Of a stretch of 64,000 nucleotides of DNA, positions 32,415 to 41,538 are shown piece by piece; within the stretch, counting starts at the first letter, position 1; every line of letters starts with the position of its first letter. Source of the stretch: Geomonas sp. Red32 (lineage in GTDB: Bacteria; Desulfobacterota; Desulfuromonadia; Geobacterales; Geobacteraceae); the NCBI RefSeq assembly GCF_023652955.1, contig NZ_JAKLOY010000010.1, positions 124,001-188,000 on the forward strand. The letters run 5' to 3'. Below the pieces are notes generated by a model. The model saw only the letters and a list, made by a program, of their open reading frames with translations. It made no database searches and had not been told where the DNA came from. A program made the position numbers and the translations under genes.

Positions 32415-33932
32415 TCAGTCGTCGCGGTGCGCCATCGCCTCGTGCCGGTTCATCGCCCCGTGCCGGTGATTCATGCCTTCGTGGGCGTGCCCGCGGCCAT
32501 CGTCATCGCGGTGGCTTTCTGCCGCCCGGCTGGGGCCGCTCCGCCTCAGGTAGTTCTTCTTGCAGTCGTCGGAGCAGAAGTAGTAGGTGGTTCCCGCCAC
32601 CTGGAGGAAGTGTCCATCGGCCCTGGCCTTGGCCTCGTCGACCGCCATTCCGCAGACCGGATCGATGTGGGTGGCCGGTCCCTGGGCGGAGGCGAGCTTC
32701 ATGCGGCTTTCCGAGTCGAGGAGGAAGGTGCCGGAGGCGGCGATCTTCTCCCCTTCGGTGACACCGGCAAGGATCTCGACGCGCCCGCCGAAGCTGCGGC
32801 CGGTGACCACCTCGCGTGGCTCGAAGACTCCCTCGCTTCGCAGCACGTACACGATCTTCTTCGTCCCGGTATCAAGGAGCGCCTCGGATGGAATCCCCAC
32901 CATGGCCGGGGCGCCCAGGGGGAGCTCCACGTCCACGAACATGTCGGGGCGCAGCACGTTGCCCGGGTTGTCCAGCTCGAGGCGAAGTTTCGTTGTCCGG
33001 CTCGCCCCGTCGAAGATCGGCTCGACCGAGCTCACCCGTGCCGTGAGGGTCAGGTTCCTGTTCGGTATCGACACCGTCACCTTTGTCCCGGGCCGGGTCC
33101 GCTCCGCCTCGTCACCGTAGAGGTCGGCCAGCACCCAGACATGGGAGAGGTCGGCGATCCGGTACAGCTCGCTCCCCTTGTCGAGTTTCTGGCCGGGGGA
33201 GACGTTTCGGGAGAGGACGATGCCGCTGCCGGGAGAGACCAGCCGCACGCTCTCGGTGGCCTTCCGGGTTCTCGCCATCTCGGCGAGCTGGGCCTCGCTC
33301 ATCCCCAGGTTCAACAGGGCGTTACGGTAGGTTTGCAGGTTGCTGTCGTTGTATTCCTGGGCGGCGGCCGGGAGGCTTCCCCGGGAGACGGCGGCCCGTT
33401 CGCTGGCGGACAGCGCGTAGACATAGGTCTGGATGGCGGAGAGAAATTCGGGCGCGTAGAAGGAGAGGAGCGTTTCGTTTTTACGGACGGCGCTTCCGGT
33501 GGTGGCTTCCCCTACCTGCTGGACCCAGCCGTCCACCGCCGCGGTTACCCGGTACACCCGTCTCTCGTCAGGCACGACCCGGCCGGGCAAGCGGAGGGAG
33601 GCTCGGGCGGAGCTCCGTTCGACGGTGGCGAGCTTGACTCCGATGGTCTGTAGCTGCTGGGCAGAAACCTGGATCGCACCGGGCGGGAGCGATTTGCCGT
33701 CCCCGCCCCCCATGGAGCCGTCTTCGTAGACCGGCTCGAGCGGCATCCCGCAGTCGGGGGCCACCCCCGGCTTGTCGGAGTGGTAGGAGGGGTGCATCGG
33801 ATCGACGTAGAAAAGGATTTTTTTGCCGTCGGCGGCGGAGGAAACCAGGGAGCCGTGGCTTACCCATCTTCCGGCGATGAAAGCGGTGCCTACCAGCAGC
33901 AGGACCAGGATGGTGGACGTTAACCTGCTCAT
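32415..33932 (-). CDS. CusB-type periplasmic adaptor with HMBD, YHS and His-rich metal-binding regions
   Basis: 505 residues. It begins with an uncleaved or signal anchor (MSRLTSTILVLLLVGTAFIA). Residues about 40-72 form a heavy-metal-binding domain with YVDPMHPSYHS and PDCGMPLEPVY. The adaptor core has LPGRVVPDERRVYRVTAAVD and SPGSGIVLSRNVSPGQKLDK with a long helical hairpin between. After the membrane-proximal domain comes a YHS domain (HIDPVCGMAVDEAKA then YYFCSDDCKKNYLRR, near 425-467) and a tail rich in His, Met and Asp (GHAHEGMNHRHGAMNRHEAM). Three metal-binding regions on one adaptor is unusual. The ATG has AGGAGG upstream; the inner-to-outer channel partner is not encoded here. Confidence 0.9.
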   Translation of the reverse strand: MSRLTSTILVLLLVGTAFIAGRWVSHGSLVSSAADGKKILFYVDPMHPSYHSDKPGVAPDCGMPLEPVYEDGSMGGGDGKSLPPGAIQVSAQQLQTIGVKLATVERSSARASLRLPGRVVPDERRVYRVTAAVDGWVQQVGEATTGSAVRKNETLLSFYAPEFLSAIQTYVYALSASERAAVSRGSLPAAAQEYNDSNLQTYRNALLNLGMSEAQLAEMARTRKATESVRLVSPGSGIVLSRNVSPGQKLDKGSELYRIADLSHVWVLADLYGDEAERTRPGTKVTVSIPNRNLTLTARVSSVEPIFDGASRTTKLRLELDNPGNVLRPDMFVDVELPLGAPAMVGIPSEALLDTGTKKIVYVLRSEGVFEPREVVTGRSFGGRVEILAGVTEGEKIAASGTFLLDSESRMKLASAQGPATHIDPVCGMAVDEAKARADGHFLQVAGTTYYFCSDDCKKNYLRRSGPSRAAESHRDDDGRGHAHEGMNHRHGAMNRHEAMAHRDD

Positions 33933-34049
33933 GACAGCCTCCTGCGGCCCCTCCCGGAGGAGGGGCCCTATGTAAAGCCATGGCGCCCCGGCGGTAGCCG
34001 GCGTAGGGAGCGTTCCCTCGCGTCCGGCTGGCCGGGGCCCGTCATCGGC

Positions 34050-36329
34050 TCACTTCTTGACGTTGTACGGACGCATCATCTCGTTATCCTCGTGGTCGAG
34101 GATGTGGCAGTGCCAGACGTAGCCGGGGCCGCCGGTAGCATCGAAGGGGTAGAGGTTGACCCCTACCATCGACCTTCCCACCGGCGTCGTGGTCGGTGCC
34201 CAGCGGATCACCAGCCGGAGCACCTCGCCCGGCATCGACCGGATGGTGTCTTTGTAGCCGCTCTCGCCAGGCTCGGGAGGCATTGGTTTGCCGACCAGGA
34301 ACGGAGTGATGGCGGGGTTCCCTCCCAGGGCGCCATCGGCGTTGAGGACCCCGTAGGGAAGCGGCGGCCCGTAGTTGGGGCAATACTGCTCGAACTGGCA
34401 TCCGGCAGGAAGCGCCACCGGACCGTGTCCGAAGGCCTTGGTCCAGGCACCGGCGACCAGGAGGTTGCCGTTGGCGTCGAAGGTGCCGAGGTAGCGGTCA
34501 ACATCGTAGGCTTGGCGGTTCAGGATCTGCGGCTGGACCAGGTGCGTGTGGATCGGATGGGCGTCGGCGGTCAGGTTGATGATCTCCCAGAGCTCGGTAG
34601 AGCCGATCCGCGGCTGCTCGGTCACCCCATCCGGGAAGGAGGCGATGCTGGGGTTCTTGAGGCCGTTGAAATCGGAGTTGTTGAGCATGACCTCCACCGG
34701 TCCTCCGGGGCCCTCGAACTCTTTGAGCACCAGTTGCCGTTTGCGGTCGATCTTGACGGCGGGGGCCAGGTGGCCGTGGCCGTCGGTCAGCCTGACCATC
34801 GGGGTCTGGCGCTTGCACTCGCCCGTGGCGGGACGGCAGCTATTGTCGGCAACCGCATGGGAGCCGACCCTGAACTGCATGATGCTCGCCATCTGCGGCT
34901 GGTCGGCCGGCAGCATCTGCCCTGGGTTGGCCGGGTCGGGATAAGGCACCGGGTACAGGCCGTCAGGATAGGGGACCGGGGCGTCGTTGGTCACCGTGAT
35001 CGTCTTACCGGCCAGTTTGGAGAAGTCGACGATCAGGTCCACCCGTTCGCCCGGGGCGATCTTGACCTGGGTGACTGGTACCGGGCGGTCGAGGTAGTTG
35101 TCGTCGGCACCGATCTGGTAAACCACCGCGTTGCCGAAGGCCAGGTTGAAGACCCGCGCGTTGGAAGCGTCCAGAAGGCGGAGGCGGTAGCGGCGGGGCT
35201 CGACGTTCATGAACGGCCACGGTCTGCCGTTGACGATGGCGACGTCGCCGATGAACTCGGGGATCCAGTACGGGTGGATGTCCGGGTTGGTCGGGGGGCC
35301 GTTGAGGTTCCCCAGCGGGTTACCGGTGGCATCAACCGGACCGCTGCCGTCAGGGAAGAAGAGCTGGCTGTTGGTGTCGAACAGCCGGTCCTGGAGCGCC
35401 ATCTCCACCTCGTAGGCGCCGGACGGGAGGTTCTTCGGCTCGTTTTTCTGGTCGCGCAGCAGGAAGAAGCCTGCCAGCCCGCCGGCGAAAACGGTGTCGC
35501 GGGTAGCGCCCAGGGTATGGTCGTGGAACCAGAGGGTCCCCGGCTCCTGGGTGTTGTTGTAGACGTAGACCGCGGAGCCGGGGCCGGCGTCGAAGAGGGA
35601 GCCGTAGGCGCGGCCTTTGCGTCCGTCGGCGGTGAACCATCCCTCGGGACCGCCGTCAAAGGCGGAGAAGACCTCCGCGCCGTGCATGTGCGGTACCGTC
35701 GGCGGCGATCCGGTGAAGGCGCGGCAGCAGGGATCGCCCGGGTTGCTGACGCAGTTCACCCCTTCGCTGCAGGTGTTCTTTTCGGGATTCGCCCAATCGA
35801 TGGTCTGGTCGACGGTGACAAGACCCTGGACCAATCCCGGGCTGAAGGGATAGTTGGCCGGCTGGCTGTTTGAGAAGTTGAAGCTCGGCAGGACGTTGAC
35901 GTACTTGATGGTGGTCGGGATGTTACGGGTGGCGTCGATGGAAACTGCCGGCCAATTTGCCGGTCCTAGAACCTTGCCGGTCTTGGCGTCCGAGGTCTCA
36001 TAGGCCCAGACCCGGGTCGGGTTGAACGTTACGGTGGGCGGTTGCTGTGCGGTCGGATCCAGCGCGGGACAGGAGACGGTCATCCCGTCGGGAAGCGATT
36101 GGACCTCGACCTCTTTCATCTTGACCGCGAGGAACGGGTGCGAGGCTGCCTGCACCCGGGGAGCAATGCCGGCCGGACCGAAGGTCGGCAGCGGTACGGA
36201 AAACTGCGGGATGCATTGCCCCGGCAGCCAGGTCTGGGGAACCAGGGTACTGGCCTCGGCCCCGGTGGCTGCTGCCGTCAGCAGTGCAGTGAAAAGTGCG
36301 AGACGGATCAACGTTGCTGTCTTCACCAT
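34050..36329 (-). CDS. Secreted multicopper oxidase (OmpB/CotA-like)
   Basis: 759 residues with a signal peptide (LIRLALFTALLTAAATGAEA). All four copper motifs are visible: PHMHGAE, WFHDHTLGA, AHPIHTHLVQ and WHCHILDHEDNEMMRP, the last carrying the type-1 ligands and the axial Met. Extra cysteines (CSEGVNC, DPCCRAF) lie in the first domain. The family oxidises Cu(I), Fe(II) or organic substrates in the periplasm or at the cell surface; Geobacter species use related proteins in metal reduction. As first gene of an operon with a CusBA pump, copper detoxification is the likeliest role. A gap of 117 bp with a G/C hairpin separates it from the adaptor gene. Confidence 0.9.
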   Translation of the reverse strand: MVKTATLIRLALFTALLTAAATGAEASTLVPQTWLPGQCIPQFSVPLPTFGPAGIAPRVQAASHPFLAVKMKEVEVQSLPDGMTVSCPALDPTAQQPPTVTFNPTRVWAYETSDAKTGKVLGPANWPAVSIDATRNIPTTIKYVNVLPSFNFSNSQPANYPFSPGLVQGLVTVDQTIDWANPEKNTCSEGVNCVSNPGDPCCRAFTGSPPTVPHMHGAEVFSAFDGGPEGWFTADGRKGRAYGSLFDAGPGSAVYVYNNTQEPGTLWFHDHTLGATRDTVFAGGLAGFFLLRDQKNEPKNLPSGAYEVEMALQDRLFDTNSQLFFPDGSGPVDATGNPLGNLNGPPTNPDIHPYWIPEFIGDVAIVNGRPWPFMNVEPRRYRLRLLDASNARVFNLAFGNAVVYQIGADDNYLDRPVPVTQVKIAPGERVDLIVDFSKLAGKTITVTNDAPVPYPDGLYPVPYPDPANPGQMLPADQPQMASIMQFRVGSHAVADNSCRPATGECKRQTPMVRLTDGHGHLAPAVKIDRKRQLVLKEFEGPGGPVEVMLNNSDFNGLKNPSIASFPDGVTEQPRIGSTELWEIINLTADAHPIHTHLVQPQILNRQAYDVDRYLGTFDANGNLLVAGAWTKAFGHGPVALPAGCQFEQYCPNYGPPLPYGVLNADGALGGNPAITPFLVGKPMPPEPGESGYKDTIRSMPGEVLRLVIRWAPTTTPVGRSMVGVNLYPFDATGGPGYVWHCHILDHEDNEMMRPYNVKK

Positions 36330-36400
36330 GGGGTACCTCCTTCCAGAAACTACATGGGGGCTGTTCTGCCGCCCCTGAGGCGTGCGATATCCTCATTAAG

Positions 36401-36417
36401 AGCAAAGGGCGTACCCA
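36401..36417 (-). promoter_or_regulatory. Candidate sigma-54 promoter of the oxidase-CusBA operon
   Basis: On the minus strand the sequence is GGGTACGCCCTTTGCT, matching TGGCACG-N4-TTGCW at all but two positions, with GG and GC exactly 12 bp apart. It lies about 70 bp before the oxidase start, so the leader would be about 60 bases. This implies control by an NtrC-type activator. The remaining sequence to 36737 contains no supported gene; a short tandem GTTATCGAGTGGTTATCGAG near 36539 is the only structure noted there. Confidence 0.55.
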
Positions 36418-36737
36418 TGTGTAAGGATTTTTTCGTCAATGATACCGGCGGCTTGCAAGGTGGCCGTCGAGGGGGGCGAAAGGCAGGGGTGCGAAGAAAT
36501 TCAATCCGGCGGCTACGGAGGGAAGGGGGAGTGTAATGTTATCGAGTGGTTATCGAGGGTATGCCATTTTGTTGCAAGAAACTCAAATATCGCACCCCTT
36601 TCGGTGGGGGTAAGGGGAGGGGATAGTGGTCATTGTGGTAGGGGAAAAGAGGAGGAGTGCCGTTGTATTGGTGAGAGCTTGGCGGGGGAAGGGCTGTGGT
36701 AGGAGCGAGGTTATTCCGGGCGAGGGTAGAAATATAA

Positions 36738-36771
36738 AGGGGGAGTGGCTCTGCCGGGGGCCACTCCCCCT
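36738..36771 (-). terminator. Rho-independent terminator after threonine aldolase
   Basis: Reading the minus strand, GGGGGAGTGGC and GCCACTCCCCC form an 11-bp stem around a short loop, followed by TTTATATTT. It lies just downstream of the aldolase stop at 36779. Confidence 0.85.
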
Positions 36772-36778
36772 CTCCTGT

Positions 36779-37789
36779 CTAGCTCGCGAAGTACCGCTTG
36801 AAGGCTTCCACCGTCCGCTCGACGCCTTCCCGGCTCACGTCGAGGTGGGTGACCAGGCGGATGGTCTCCCCTCTCCCGAGCCGGATCCCTTCGAGGGCCA
36901 AGGCTTCCCTGAGGTCGTCGGCCGTTCCGGCGGGAGGGGTGACATAGAGGATGTTGGTGCGGGGAGAGCTGACCCGCAACTCGCCGATCCTCCCGAGGCC
37001 TTCGGCAAGGAGCTCCGCGTTCCGGTGGTCGTCGGCCAGCCGGTCGATGTTGTGCTCAAGGGCATGGATGCCGGCGGCGGCGAGGATTCCCGCCTGGCGC
37101 AGACCGCCACCGGTGACCTTGCGCCAGCGGTGCGCCCGCTCGATGAACTCGCGGCTGCCGCAGAGGACCGAACCCACCGGAGCTCCGAGCCCCTTCGAGA
37201 GGCAGAAGGAGACGGAATCGAAACCTTCGGCGATTTCGGCAAGCGGTACGCCGAGGTACACCGCCGCGTTGGCCAGTCGGGCGCCGTCGAGGTGGAGGAG
37301 GAGGCCCCTTTGGGCGGCGAACTCCCGCACCTTGGCCAGGTAGTCGAGCGGCAGCACGATGCCGCCGGTGGTGTTCTCCAGGCAGATCAGGCGGGTCACC
37401 GCGTGGTGGTGGTCGGCCGGCTTGATGGCGCGGGCGATCTTTTCGAGATCGAGGGTGCCGTCGGCCTCGAAGTCGAGCGGCTGGGGCTGAATGCCCCCCA
37501 GGGCGGCCGCCCCGCCACCTTCCCAGCGGTAACAGTGGGCCTCCTGCCCGGCGATGTACTCGTCTCCCCTTCCGCAGTGGGTAAGGAGGGCGACCAGGTT
37601 GCTCATGGTGCCGCTGGGGAGGAAGAGGCCGGCTTCCTTCCCGAGCTTTTCGGCTGCCATCTCCTGCAACCGGTTGACGGTTACATCCTCGCCGTAGACG
37701 TCGTCCCCGACTTCGGCCCGGGCCATAACGCCGCGCATGGCATCGGAGGGGAGGGTCACGGTGTCGCTTCTCAAATCGATTACTTTCAT
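36779..37789 (-). CDS. ltaE: Low-specificity L-threonine aldolase
   Basis: 336 residues from ATG 37789, which has AAGGAGAG upstream (an ATG four codons earlier overlaps that site). MKVIDLRSDTVTLPSDAMRG is the family N-terminus. GDDVYGEDVTVNRLQ, LFLPSGTMSNL, LHLDGARLANAAVYLG and the pyridoxal-phosphate lysine in SFCLSKGLGAPVGSVL are all in place. It cleaves L-threonine or allo-threonine to glycine and acetaldehyde. It is followed by a strong terminator. Confidence 0.93.
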   Translation of the reverse strand: MKVIDLRSDTVTLPSDAMRGVMARAEVGDDVYGEDVTVNRLQEMAAEKLGKEAGLFLPSGTMSNLVALLTHCGRGDEYIAGQEAHCYRWEGGGAAALGGIQPQPLDFEADGTLDLEKIARAIKPADHHHAVTRLICLENTTGGIVLPLDYLAKVREFAAQRGLLLHLDGARLANAAVYLGVPLAEIAEGFDSVSFCLSKGLGAPVGSVLCGSREFIERAHRWRKVTGGGLRQAGILAAAGIHALEHNIDRLADDHRNAELLAEGLGRIGELRVSSPRTNILYVTPPAGTADDLREALALEGIRLGRGETIRLVTHLDVSREGVERTVEAFKRYFAS

Positions 37790-37804
37790 ACTCTCCTTCA
37801 TCTG

Positions 37805-37931
37805 CCCTCACCCCCGGCTCTCTCCTCGGGAGGAACGGGTTCCCGCGCGAATCCCCTCCCCCTACAAGAGAGGGGTGAGTGAATCCCCTCGCCCTTTAGG
37901 GGTGAGGGTGCCCCGCACGGGCGGGTGAGGG
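37805..37931. repeat. G/C-rich palindromic repeat between aldolase and pgi
   Basis: CCCTCACCC at 37805 is mirrored by GGGTGAGGG at 37923, with internal arms CCCTCCCCCTACAAGAGAGG and CCCTCGCCCTTTAGGGG. It fills the whole gap between the two minus-strand genes and resembles a REP-like element. It may terminate the pgi transcript. Confidence 0.65.
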
Positions 37932-37944
37932 TGCTTTTGACGTT

Positions 37945-39540
37945 TTACTCCTGGTGATGCTTAAACCTGCTCTCCCACAGCTTGTCGCTCCTGATCGAGG
38001 CCACCCGGTGGTCGGGGTTGGCTGCCAAGTGCCGCAGGATAGTGAAGACCGTTTCCACCTCTTCGGGACGGGCGAGCGCCATCGCGATGTCGGAACAGGT
38101 GAATTCCCGCACCGGCTGGCTGCGCAAGAGTTCGACGATCTCGTGCTGGAGCTTCAGGACGCTGCCGGCCGCCTTCTTCCCGGCCTCGACCCCTGGCTGG
38201 TGGTAGGCGTTGATGTTGACCAGCGAGGCGTAGAGTCCGACCGCCCGCTCGTAGAGGGCGATCAGCGCCCCCACGGTGAGCGGGGAGACCTCGTTGACCG
38301 TGATGGTGATCGACTCCCGCCCCTTCTCGTAGAGCGCCTCACGCGTCCCCTGGTAGAAGCCGGACAGGTAGTCCCCGGAGGTTGCTCCCGGGTCGACCGC
38401 CAGCGAGACCCCCTCCCGGTCCTTGAGTACCTCGATGAAGGTCGCGAAGAAGTTGGGAACCCCCTCCCTCAGCTGCTGCACGTAGGCGTGCTGGTCGGTC
38501 GATCCCTTGTTGCCGTACACCGAGATCCCCTGGTAGACGGCGGCGCCGTTGCGGTCGAGCTCCTTCCCAAGCGATTCCATGATGAGCTGCTGGAGGTAGC
38601 GGGAGAACAGAATGAGCCGGTCCTTGTAGGGGAGGATGACCATGTCTGCCTCTCCCTTACCCCGGGTCGCATGGAACCACGCGGCCGCCAAGAGTGCCGC
38701 CGGGTTCTTTCTGGTCTCACTCACCCTGGTGTGCTGATCGCAGATCCGGGCGCCGTCCAAGAGGAGGTTGATGTCGATTCCCTGCAGCGCGGCAGGAAGC
38801 AGCCCCACGGCTGAGGTCACCGAGGTCCTTCCCCCCACCCAGTCCCACATCGGGAAGCGCGCCAGCCATTTCTCCTCGGCCGCGGTACGGTCGAGCTCGC
38901 TCCCCACTCCGGTCACCGCCACCGCGTGGGCGGCGAAGTTAAGCCCCGCGCGGGTGAAGGCGTTGCGGGCCTCGAGCATCCCGTTGCGGGTCTCCTTGGT
39001 CCCCCCGCTCTTGGAAATCACCAGCACCAGGGTCTGCTGCAGACCGTTGCCGATCTCGGCGAGCACCCGGTCCATCCCGTCGGGGTCGGTGTTGTCGAAG
39101 AAGTAGGGGCGCAGCCGGTCGTGGGCTCCCCCGAGGCTGTCGGCCACGAACTCCGGTCCCAGGGCGGAGCCGCCGATGCCGATGATGAGGAGCCTGGTGA
39201 AGTGGACCCCGCCGGGGGCCGCGATGTTGCCGGCATGGACGGAGGCGGCAAAGGCCTTGACGGAGGCCTGGGTCCCGACGATCTCCTCGGCAAGTCCCGT
39301 CTCGGGAGCCAGCTCGGGAGCGCGCAGCCAGTAATGGCCGACCATCCGCTGTTCGTCGGGGTTGGCGATGGCCCCCTTCTCCAGTTCCGCCATCTCGCCG
39401 TAGGCCTTCTGCAGCCGGGGCTCCATCGACTCCATGAAATCCTCGCCGAAGTTCATCCGGCTCGTGTCCAGCGTCAGCCCGAGCTCAGGGGCGTGAAAGA
39501 GACGGTCCTTGAAACGTTCCCAAAGTTGAAGCCTCTGCAT
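37945..39540 (-). CDS. pgi: Glucose-6-phosphate isomerase
   Basis: 531 residues from ATG 39540, with GGAGG upstream; a longer frame to 39588 has no ribosome site. The sugar-phosphate site includes [29 protein letters not shown] and [20 protein letters not shown], and [11 protein letters not shown] carries the base-handling Lys-like region. It interconverts glucose-6-phosphate and fructose-6-phosphate in gluconeogenesis and glycolysis, supplying the glycogen and sugar-nucleotide routes seen elsewhere in the window. The C-terminal 80 residues ([20 protein letters not shown] and onward) form a helical extension. Confidence 0.95.
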   Translation of the reverse strand: MQRLQLWERFKDRLFHAPELGLTLDTSRMNFGEDFMESMEPRLQKAYGEMAELEKGAIANPDEQRMVGHYWLRAPELAPETGLAEEIVGTQASVKAFAASVHAGNIAAPGGVHFTRLLIIGIGGSALGPEFVADSLGGAHDRLRPYFFDNTDPDGMDRVLAEIGNGLQQTLVLVISKSGGTKETRNGMLEARNAFTRAGLNFAAHAVAVTGVGSELDRTAAEEKWLARFPMWDWVGGRTSVTSAVGLLPAALQGIDINLLLDGARICDQHTRVSETRKNPAALLAAAWFHATRGKGEADMVILPYKDRLILFSRYLQQLIMESLGKELDRNGAAVYQGISVYGNKGSTDQHAYVQQLREGVPNFFATFIEVLKDREGVSLAVDPGATSGDYLSGFYQGTREALYEKGRESITITVNEVSPLTVGALIALYERAVGLYASLVNINAYHQPGVEAGKKAAGSVLKLQHEIVELLRSQPVREFTCSDIAMALARPEEVETVFTILRHLAANPDHRVASIRSDKLWESRFKHHQE

Positions 39541-39600
39541 ACAAACCTCCGTCGTCCTGGTATGGGCTATCGTGGCGTTGGTTCTCATGTGCGTCGCGGG

Positions 39601-39628
39601 ATGATAGCACAGATTAAAATATATTCAA
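39601..39628 (-). promoter_or_regulatory. Candidate sigma-70 promoter of pgi
   Basis: On the minus strand TTGAAT (plus 39623-39628) and TATCAT (plus 39601-39606) are spaced 16 bp. Transcription would start near 39594, about 54 bases before the pgi ATG. The 39541-39823 gap holds this and no gene. Confidence 0.6.
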
Positions 39629-39823
39629 GTATCCGTGCATGGTTGGCGGCGCTTGGAGAGCCCGCGTGCTCATTAGTATACCAGCCGCGGTGGATTGATG
39701 AAGGTCAGCTCCTGTGCACGATGTGAACAGTTTGGCCGCCGTTATCATGAGTTCCTCGGGCGGTGGCCCGTTAACCTTCTGATCCGGCAGGGAAAATAAA
39801 AAGTGGCGGGAGGGGGTGGCGAT

Positions 39824-39838
39824 TGGTACGGCTGTTGT
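39824..39838 (+). promoter_or_regulatory. Possible sigma-54 promoter of the Fis-like gene
   Basis: TGGTACGGCTGTTGT matches TGGCACG-N4-TTGC except for two C-to-T changes, with the -24 and -12 elements at the right distance. The Fis-like gene starts 50-75 bp downstream. Confidence 0.35.
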
Positions 39839-39887
39839 AGAAGGTTAGGTGCAGGGAAACGGAACATCCTGCCCAAAGGAGTCAAAG

Positions 39888-40184
39888 ATGAAGCCGTCAA
39901 AGGAGACCACCATGAACGAACAGCGCATGATGCACGTGGACGAAAACGCCCGGCTCTTCAAGGACAACCTGTCGCCCATCTTCGACGTGGTGGCCGCCGC
40001 CTCCCAGGATCACGTGATGGACCGGCTCTCGGACTCGCTGAGAAAGGCGGTGCTGCTGATGGCGATCAGGCGCTACGAAGGCAACGGTACCGCCATCTGC
40101 AGGGCGCTCGGGATCACCAGGGCCAAGCTGCAGAAGGAGCTCAGCTACCACGGACTCCCCTGCCGGGAGAGGAGAGTCGCCTGA
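39888..40184 (+). CDS. Fis-like helix-turn-helix protein
   Basis: 98 residues from ATG 39888. Two starts are equally good: AAAGGAG lies six bases before both 39888 and 39912, and a third ATG at 39849 has none. The C-terminal part (LLMAIRRYEGNGTAICRALG then ITRAKLQKELSYHGL) matches the Fis/NtrC C-terminal HTH, where GNxxxxAxxLGIxRxxLxxxLxxxGL is typical. The N-terminal half (ENARLFKDNLSPIFDVVAAA) is probably a dimerisation helix. No other domain is present, so it is a small nucleoid or enhancer-binding type protein. Its targets are unknown. Confidence 0.78.
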   Translation: MKPSKETTMNEQRMMHVDENARLFKDNLSPIFDVVAAASQDHVMDRLSDSLRKAVLLMAIRRYEGNGTAICRALGITRAKLQKELSYHGLPCRERRVA

Positions 40185-40217
40185 GGGGGCGGGATGCGCA
40201 AAACCTAACGAAATGCC

Positions 40218-40246
40218 TTGAATAATGAGACGGGATTTGCTACAGT
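40218..40246 (+). promoter_or_regulatory. Candidate sigma-70 promoter of the polyprenyl synthase gene
   Basis: TTGAAT at 40218-40223 and TACAGT at 40241-40246 are spaced 17 bp, about 100 bp before the start codon of the next gene. Confidence 0.5.
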
Positions 40247-40351
40247 GCTCCGTCGTTAAAATGTACGCCCTCCTCCCTCCTTGCCGATAAAATCTTCGAC
40301 AATTTAGTGTGGTTCGGGTAGGCGTCCTGGTAAAGGAACAGAGGCATCGGT

Positions 40352-41320
40352 ATGGACGCAGCGCTTGCCCTCATCGGGGAAGACCTCAAAAATGTAGAGC
40401 TCCAGTTCAAGAAGGACCTCGAGTCAGATGTCCCCCTCATCCGCAAGGTAGGGGAATATGTTCTCTCCAGCGGGGGGAAAAGGATCCGTCCCGCCCTCGT
40501 CCTTTTGGCTGCCAAGCTGTGCGGCTACAGCGGGAACCGCTCGGTTCCCCTGGCCAGCGTGGTCGAGTTCATCCATACCGCCACCCTGCTCCACGACGAC
40601 GTCGTCGACAACGCCAACTTGCGGCGCGGCCTCGCCTCGGCCAACACCCTCTGGGGCAACGAGGCCTCCGTGCTGGTCGGCGATTTCCTCTTCTCCAAAT
40701 CCTTCTCCCTCATGGTCGCCGATGGCGACCTCCGCATCCTCAAGGTGCTGGCCGGCGCGACCACCATCATCGCCGAGGGGGAAGTGCTCCAGCTGGTAGT
40801 CACCAGCGACCTCGATATCACCGTCGAGCGCTTCATCGAAGTGGTCCGTTCCAAGACCGCCATCCTCCTCTCCGCGGCCTGCGAGGTCGGCGCCATCCTG
40901 GGGGGAGCGACCCCCGAGCTGCAACAGGCCGTGGCCGACTACGGCATGGAGCTCGGCATCGCCTTCCAGCTGATGGACGACACCCTCGACTACACCGCCA
41001 ACGAGGAGCAGTTCGGCAAGAGCATCGGCCACGACCTCGAGGAAGGCAAGATCACCCTCCCGCTGATCCACACCCTCCAGTGCTGCACCCCCGCTGAACG
41101 CGACATCATCGCCGCCGTCGTCGACAAGGAAGAGCTTTCCGACGACGATTTCGCCAGCGTCTTCTCCCTGGTCCACCGCTACGGCGGCATCGAGCACACC
41201 GTGGCTGCCGCACGGGAGCGCGTCGCCCGTTGCAAGGAGCACCTGGAGAAGTTCCCCGCCTCCCCGGTGCGGGAGGCCATGGCTGAGCTGGCGGACTACG
41301 TGGTGACTCGCGTCAAATAA
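40352..41320 (+). CDS. ispB: Trans polyprenyl diphosphate synthase (octaprenyl-type)
   Basis: 322 residues. The first aspartate-rich motif is TLLHDDVVDNANLRRG and the second is FQLMDDTLDYTANEEQFGKS. GGKRIRPALVLLAA is the conserved N-terminal phosphate site. The residue before the first motif (FIHTATLLHDD, with small Ala/Thr at the chain-length gate) fits a long-chain product for menaquinone side chains, as in IspB-like enzymes. Menaquinone is the quinone used by Geobacter respiration. Family certain; exact chain length inferred. Confidence 0.93.
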   Translation: MDAALALIGEDLKNVELQFKKDLESDVPLIRKVGEYVLSSGGKRIRPALVLLAAKLCGYSGNRSVPLASVVEFIHTATLLHDDVVDNANLRRGLASANTLWGNEASVLVGDFLFSKSFSLMVADGDLRILKVLAGATTIIAEGEVLQLVVTSDLDITVERFIEVVRSKTAILLSAACEVGAILGGATPELQQAVADYGMELGIAFQLMDDTLDYTANEEQFGKSIGHDLEEGKITLPLIHTLQCCTPAERDIIAAVVDKEELSDDDFASVFSLVHRYGGIEHTVAAARERVARCKEHLEKFPASPVREAMAELADYVVTRVK

Positions 41321-41538
41321 CGAGACCCCTCCCTGCGATATAACGGAAAAATGACCGTTTGCTGTCAAATTGGTTAGCTTTTTCACATTAGAGACCTCCT
41401 TATAAAATTTCCTCTTGGTTGCCGCTTCGGTCGTTTCCGGAGTTTCCCTCCATATTTCCCTCAGGCTCCTGCTCTGCTGGTCTGCTTCTTGCTGTCCCAT
41501 CCGCATGCCTTCATGATATGTCGTGCCGGGAGGAACCT

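Noticed and set aside
31953-33653. 566-codon open frame on the + strand over cusA and cusB
   Set aside because: It is a shadow of the high-GC efflux genes; its composition has no family features and the opposite strand is clearly coding.
34092-35873. 593-codon + strand frame over the multicopper oxidase
   Set aside because: Shadow frame; all four copper motifs are on the minus strand.
36439-36702. 87-codon frame upstream of the oxidase
   Set aside because: No ribosome site, low-complexity Gly/Arg composition and no family; the region looks regulatory.
39541-39823. Small RNA or riboswitch upstream of pgi
   Set aside because: No convincing folded leader or known riboswitch consensus could be seen; only a promoter was supported.
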